A stretch of 9,214 bases of DNA from Candidatus Parcubacteria bacterium (GTDB taxonomy: Bacteria > Patescibacteriota > Patescibacteriia > JAACEG01): the NCBI GenBank assembly GCA_023142625.1, contig JAGLJD010000038.1:1-9214 (forward strand), given 5' to 3'. The notes beneath the pieces are model-generated. The model saw nothing but the letters and a program-made list of their open reading frames with translations. It ran no database searches and was not told the DNA's origin. This document shows positions 6,562 through 9,214 of this stretch, in pieces. How positions within the stretch are numbered: position 1 is the stretch's first letter; each line of letters starts with the position of its first letter. The translations under genes and the position numbers were made by a program.

Positions 6562-8298
6562 TTATTCTATCTCTTCTCTAATATCTTTAATCTCTTTCTT
6601 AACAGATTTTTCAGCGTCGCACAGGTCTTTTTTAAGCTGTCTTATAATTTTTTTCTCTTCTTCCGTGAGTTTTCGTTTTAATTTTGTTTTTTCTAAAAAT
6701 TTAATCCTATTATGAATTTTATTTTTTAGTGAACTGAAAGCTCTTTCAAGAATTTCCTCAGCTTCATCAACTTCTTTTTTAATCCTTTTTTTCATTGAGG
6801 AAAATTTGCGCCATCCGATGTAAAATAAAAATAACAAAAGAAAAATAAGGGCAATTAGCGGAATTATTATAGAAAGAAAACTAATTGCTAAAGCTCCGAT
6901 CTTTAAAGCAGCTATCTGTATTACGGCAATAGACAATTTTTTTGTTAATTTGCTTCTGGCTCCTCGCTCATCAATAACTTCAGCCCATAATTGATAAATG
7001 CCATCTTTTACTTTTTCATCAGCAATAAAAATAAACTCTCCGTTTTTGTCGCTTAATATAATTTGGCTTTGAGGATCATCTTTTTCTTTTTGCAGCCAGA
7101 CAACAATTTGCGCGTTTGGATATGTTGAGCCTTTTATTACCAATATGTCTCCGTTTCTTAATTTACGAGGACAATTTGTGATTATAGGCAGTTCTAACGG
7201 CTCAATAGTAAATTCAACAGAACTTGCTAAAAAATTTCCTGCTTTATCTATCGCTTTTGCGATTAAAGTATGCTTCCCTGAGCCTAAAATAGGCGTTTCA
7301 TAGAGATGGTTTTCATTATCTTCCCATACTTGGGGACTTCCGCTGTCTATTTGAATTTCATAATAGTCTATTCCTGAAGATTCATCATTTGCGTCAAAAA
7401 TGAATTCTACTATCGGATTTGTCTTGTCCTTTCTTTCTTTTTCAGTGATAACAAAAGATTCTGGTTTTTTCGTATCTATTAAAAATGAGTAATGAGTAAT
7501 CGCGCCCCAGCCGTTGGCATTTCTAAGCCGAATATGAAAATACCATTTTCCGTCTCCAGCGTCTTTATGATCATAAAAATTAAAATTTCCGTCTGATCTT
7601 GTTCCAGGATTAGAATTAGGTTTTTGGTCGGTTAAAATACTAACTCCTGTAATCCCTTTTTTCATATCCCAAGAAAAGGTTGGATCGTTATTGCCGTTCC
7701 ATTGATTAGGATCGGGATGAGTATCAGAAGAAACAACGGGCGCCAAGGGCGTGCCTGCAGGAGAAGCAGCGGGAGTTGTTGTTTTTGGCGGCTGAGGACC
7801 GGTCGCTTTAAGCTCAATATTGAAATTTGCGCTTCCTGATTTGCTTAAAATATTAGACCCTTTGCCGTCATTGGCTAACACTGAAGCCAGTGATAATTTC
7901 ATTGCAGCGCTGCCAGCAGATTTTGCTTTAAAGCTGATTGTTATAATTCTGCCGCCAGATCCTGAAAATCCTGGATTTAAAACAATGCCTTCAAAATTAA
8001 CAGTTCCTTTGTTATTAGAAAAAGACGGATCTTGTACCCAAAGGCTAAAAACAGAACCTGATTTAGAAAGCGAAACAACTTCTAATTTGTCTTTAGGAAA
8101 CACAACAATCCCAGAGGCCGCATTCATCGCCTGGTCAGCGCTTGACACAAAAACGCCCACTTGAAATACATCGCCGACTGTGCATTTTTTTAAAGACGGC
8201 GAAAAATATAAAGAAGCGCTAGCCATCGCGCTCTGATATGGGATGACGATAGCGAATAAAAAGAGCAGATATATTATCGCAGTTTTAGTTTTTGACAT
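6562..8298 (-). CDS. surface protein: cohesin-like domain, Ig-like domains, membrane anchor and cytoplasmic coiled coil
   Basis: This 578-residue exported protein has a signal peptide (1-26, likely cut near AMA/S), then a cohesin-like domain (about 28-162; motifs NAASGIVVFP at 59-68, FEGIVLNPG at 102-110, LANDGKG at 141-147). A Pro/Thr/Ala-rich linker (166-197) follows, then an Ig/FnIII-like module with WNGNNDPTFSW (200-210) and WYFHIRLRNANGWG (252-265). A second Ig-like module (about 276-366) has SSGIDYYEI and AIDKAGN, and a third lies at about 368-455. A long hydrophobic segment (457-496) contains the membrane anchor, followed by about 80 highly charged Lys/Glu residues (497-578) predicted to be helical coiled coil inside the cell. 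Its start overlaps the end of the upstream paralogue by 14 bases, so the two are co-transcribed. Cohesin-like domains bind protein partners or carbohydrate; the partner is unknown. The charged tail is unlike a plain anchor and may interact with cytoplasmic components. Confidence 0.9.
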   Translation of the reverse strand: MSKTKTAIIYLLFLFAIVIPYQSAMASASLYFSPSLKKCTVGDVFQVGVFVSSADQAMNAASGIVVFPKDKLEVVSLSKSGSVFSLWVQDPSFSNNKGTVNFEGIVLNPGFSGSGGRIITISFKAKSAGSAAMKLSLASVLANDGKGSNILSKSGSANFNIELKATGPQPPKTTTPAASPAGTPLAPVVSSDTHPDPNQWNGNNDPTFSWDMKKGITGVSILTDQKPNSNPGTRSDGNFNFYDHKDAGDGKWYFHIRLRNANGWGAITHYSFLIDTKKPESFVITEKERKDKTNPIVEFIFDANDESSGIDYYEIQIDSGSPQVWEDNENHLYETPILGSGKHTLIAKAIDKAGNFLASSVEFTIEPLELPIITNCPRKLRNGDILVIKGSTYPNAQIVVWLQKEKDDPQSQIILSDKNGEFIFIADEKVKDGIYQLWAEVIDERGARSKLTKKLSIAVIQIAALKIGALAISFLSIIIPLIALIFLLLFLFYIGWRKFSSMKKRIKKEVDEAEEILERAFSSLKNKIHNRIKFLEKTKLKRKLTEEEKKIIRQLKKDLCDAEKSVKKEIKDIREEIE

Positions 8299-9172
8299 TT
8301 TTAATAAATTTGTTTAACGCAAAACAGATAATAAATATAACTAATAACAGTATAGCAAATAATAAATAGTTTTCATACCATAAGCGCTGTTTTTTTGGAA
8401 AGGAAATTATTGCAATCCGTTCGTTTCCAGTTTTATCTATTGCTTTAACAATAATTTTTTCGTTTAAGTTTTGGTTTTGCAAAAGATAAGGGCTTTTTGC
8501 AATGACAAAAGACCTCTCTCCTTCGCGCACTTTATAATAATCAATTCCAGATCCTTTATCCTGCGCGGCAAACACTAAAAAATATTTATTGTCAAATATT
8601 GACAGATCTTTGGCAATCATCGGCTTAAATAATTCAGGTGGTTCATTGTCTGTAATTTTCGGCTTTGGTTCCTGAATTTCTGCTGTCTGCGGTGAAACTG
8701 AAAATTGCAGTGATTGGGCTGTCGCGCCTGTTTCTGAACCGCTCCCGTCATTAAGCAATATTTTTAATCCATCAATTTTAATAATCCCCGTGCCTTGTTT
8801 TTTTGCTTGAAATACAACTGAAAAAAGATACCCTCTTTTTTCAACATAACCGCCAGGGATAATTCCAGCAAAAATAATTTTGTTATTATGCTTAATTATT
8901 GGCCGTTCAACCCAAAAATTAACAATGGAATTCCCATCTTTTATTTTTTTTAATATTAAAAATTCTGCTGGAAATAAAATCTTTCCCTCTGTGGCATTTA
9001 TGTCTTCATTTTCAGTATTGATAAAAAAATCAATCTCCAACTGCTCGTTTATTTTTATGTTATGATTTTTTGATTCAAAAAAAATTTCCGCAGCGAAACA
9101 CGGTGCAGCTATAAAAAATAACCCAAAAATGATTACAATAAAATAGTTTTTGAATTTTAAAAATTTAGTCAT
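8285..9172 (-). CDS. surface protein: cohesin-like domain, Ig-like domain and C-terminal membrane anchor
   Basis: This 295-residue exported protein has a basic N-terminus and hydrophobic signal sequence (about 8-28, probable cleavage around CFAA/E). A cohesin-like domain follows (about 29-160), with ATEGKILFP (60-68), FAGIIPGG (101-108) and LLNDGSGS (139-146), matching the same positions in the downstream gene. A short Pro-rich linker (161-180) leads to an Ig-like module (about 181-258) with GSGIDYYKV and AIDKTGN, then one membrane helix (about 267-287) and a short Lys-rich cytoplasmic end. C25 is preceded by Pro, so it is not a good lipobox. It is a shorter paralogue of the protein encoded next and overlaps it by 14 bases, implying an old tandem duplication and coordinated expression. 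No Shine-Dalgarno is visible; the ATG is supported by the signal peptide directly after it. The promoter probably lies at or beyond the right edge. Confidence 0.9.
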   Translation of the reverse strand: MTKFLKFKNYFIVIIFGLFFIAAPCFAAEIFFESKNHNIKINEQLEIDFFINTENEDINATEGKILFPAEFLILKKIKDGNSIVNFWVERPIIKHNNKIIFAGIIPGGYVEKRGYLFSVVFQAKKQGTGIIKIDGLKILLNDGSGSETGATAQSLQFSVSPQTAEIQEPKPKITDNEPPELFKPMIAKDLSIFDNKYFLVFAAQDKGSGIDYYKVREGERSFVIAKSPYLLQNQNLNEKIIVKAIDKTGNERIAIISFPKKQRLWYENYLLFAILLLVIFIICFALNKFIKNVKN

Positions 9173-9194
9173 TTGGAGTTAATTAATAATGTAG

Positions 9195-9214
9195 GGGCGG
9201 GTCGCGACCCGCCC
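9195..9214. repeat. GC-rich palindromic repeat, cut by the window edge
   Basis: Bases 9195-9204 are the exact reverse complement of 9205-9214, centred on TCGCGA, with no spacer. The preceding GTAG (9191-9194) suggests the full unit would be a 28-bp palindrome ending in CTAC outside the window. Its GC content contrasts sharply with the surroundings and it lies just upstream of the surface-protein operon. From memory, similar GTAGGGGCG-type palindromes occur as dispersed repeats in CPR and cyanobacterial genomes; copy number here cannot be seen. Confidence 0.7.

Noticed and set aside
7820..8164. A 114-codon open frame on the plus strand
   Set aside because: It lies wholly antisense to the well-supported cohesin-like coding region and has no domain-like composition; it is a shadow frame.
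8285..9172. Lipoprotein signal in the shorter surface protein (Cys at residue 25)
   Set aside because: The residues before the Cys are A-A-P; proline at -1 does not fit a lipobox, and a C-terminal membrane helix already provides an anchor.
1..9214. CRISPR array, tRNA, rRNA or transposase
   Set aside because: No regularly spaced direct repeats, no tRNA cloverleaf or rRNA signature, and no transposase or integrase motif were seen in any translated frame.

Overview
The window is about 9.2 kb of AT-rich bacterial DNA with eight credible genes. Short intergenic gaps, AT-rich codons, weak or absent Shine-Dalgarno sequences, signal-peptide and cohesin-like surface proteins with one C-terminal membrane anchor, and several GT2/GT4 glycosyltransferases together suggest a Candidate Phyla Radiation (Patescibacteria, Parcubacteria-like) genome. 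This is inference from gene style, not from a marker gene. TGA ends at least two genes (stops at 991-993 and 2822-2824), so the recoded-TGA CPR lineages are unlikely.

Layout: (1) 1-181 holds an exact 98-bp gapless palindrome (67-164) just beyond the end of a leftward operon. (2) 182-2055, minus strand, carries two overlapping GT2 glycosyltransferases sharing an ATGA stop/start. (3) 2056-2227 is a divergent intergenic region with a good sigma70-type promoter (TTGAAT-16-TATAAT) facing right and a small leader hairpin. (4) 2228-2824 encodes an unrecognised single-pass membrane protein with a cysteine-containing outer domain. (5) 2912-5061 is a two-gene Type II restriction-modification (R-M) module: a gamma-class N6-adenine DNA methyltransferase followed by a probable PD-(D/E)XK-like endonuclease whose putative active site has a Ser in place of the usual acid. 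(6) 5098-6462 is a GT4 glycosyltransferase. (7) 6492-6531 is a 40-bp perfect palindrome with A/T flanks that should be a bidirectional terminator between convergent genes. (8) 6562-9172, minus strand, carries two overlapping paralogous surface proteins (signal peptide, cohesin-like domain, Ig-like domains, membrane anchor). (9) The window ends inside a GC-rich palindrome (9195-9214+) that looks like one copy of a dispersed repeat.

Taken together, this is a cell-envelope locus (sugar transferases plus anchored surface adhesins) interrupted by a more AT-rich block with an R-M system and a membrane protein of unknown role. The points most worth following up are the 98-bp palindrome, the endonuclease with its unusual putative active site, the orphan membrane protein beside it, and the paired cohesin-like proteins, only one of which has a long charged cytoplasmic tail.
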